From Pseudomonadota bacterium (GTDB taxonomy: Bacteria > Pseudomonadota > Alphaproteobacteria > Rhodospirillales > Rhodospirillaceae), in assembly GCA_023396465.1 (NCBI GenBank), contig JAEWWF010000132.1:1-11813 (forward strand): 11,813 nt of DNA, in the 5' to 3' direction. The notes beneath the pieces were generated by a model. It was not told the DNA's origin, searched no databases, and saw only the letters and a program-made list of their open reading frames with translations. Each line of letters begins with the position of its first letter. The stretch's first letter is position 1. This document shows, piece after piece, positions 11,793 to 11,813 of the stretch. Position numbers and translations under genes: made by a program.

Positions 11793-11813
11793 GCGTCGTC
11801 CCCCTCGCTGAGG
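11786..11813 (-). CDS. C-terminal codons of an upstream ABC transporter gene (probable livG, partial)
   Basis: On the minus strand, one open frame from the right edge reads LSEGDDAC then TGA, ending 7 nt inside livF. A short acidic tail after leucine is common at LivG C termini, and livG normally precedes livF with such an overlap. Only eight codons are visible, so the identification comes from gene order. Confidence 0.5.

Noticed and set aside
1..11813. CRISPR array, insertion sequence, tRNA, phage or toxin-antitoxin module
   Set aside because: No regularly spaced repeats, terminal inverted repeats with transposase, cloverleaf sequences or such genes were seen on either strand.

Overview
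The window is about 11.8 kb of very GC-rich chromosomal DNA with strong G/C third-position bias. The gene complement is an aerobic phenylacetate operon, a Cache-type sensor kinase, an acyl-CoA ligase, a guanidine exporter and a branched-chain amino acid type ABC ATPase. This suggests a metabolically versatile alphaproteobacterium, perhaps of the Rhodospirillales/Azospirillum kind. That placement rests on overall character only, because there is no rRNA or marker gene here. No mobile element, CRISPR array, tRNA or rRNA was seen.

Left block (1-4570, minus strand). A complete paaABCDE operon reads leftward from 4570 to 889. It encodes the phenylacetyl-CoA 1,2-epoxidase: PaaA catalytic diiron subunit, PaaB, PaaC structural subunit, PaaD Fe-S maturation factor and PaaE reductase. 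Gaps are 54, 13, 7 and 17 nt, so this is one transcription unit. Other pathway genes (paaK, paaG, paaZ, paaJ, a paaR- or paaX-type regulator) are not in the window. Beyond paaE, and also leftward, starts a FAD-dependent aromatic-ring-hydroxylase-type monooxygenase cut by the window edge. It appears to have its own promoter and a small palindrome.

Centre (4571-7883). A 445-nt non-coding region separates paaA from a divergent gene. It has an AT-rich patch, an inverted repeat, a 19-bp tandem repeat and four ATGCG cores. The divergent gene encodes a 955-residue hybrid-like sensor kinase (TM-Cache-TM-HAMP-PAS-HisKA-HATPase) ending in a receiver-like domain that seems to lack its phospho-acceptor. 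A role in sensing an aromatic or related carbon source is an inference from position only.

Right block (7890-11813). A GNAT acetyltransferase converges on the kinase. It diverges from an ACSF2-like acyl-CoA ligase whose upstream region carries a perfect 14-bp palindrome. The ligase ends at a strong intrinsic terminator. Next comes a guanidine-II (mini-ykkC) riboswitch with two ACGR-loop hairpins, then gdx/sugE, then a small unknown gene. A LivF-type ATPase converges from the right edge and overlaps the last codons of an upstream gene, probably livG. The clearest non-coding element is the riboswitch. The less conventional points are the degenerate receiver, the duplicated paaA tail, and the repeats between paaA and the kinase.
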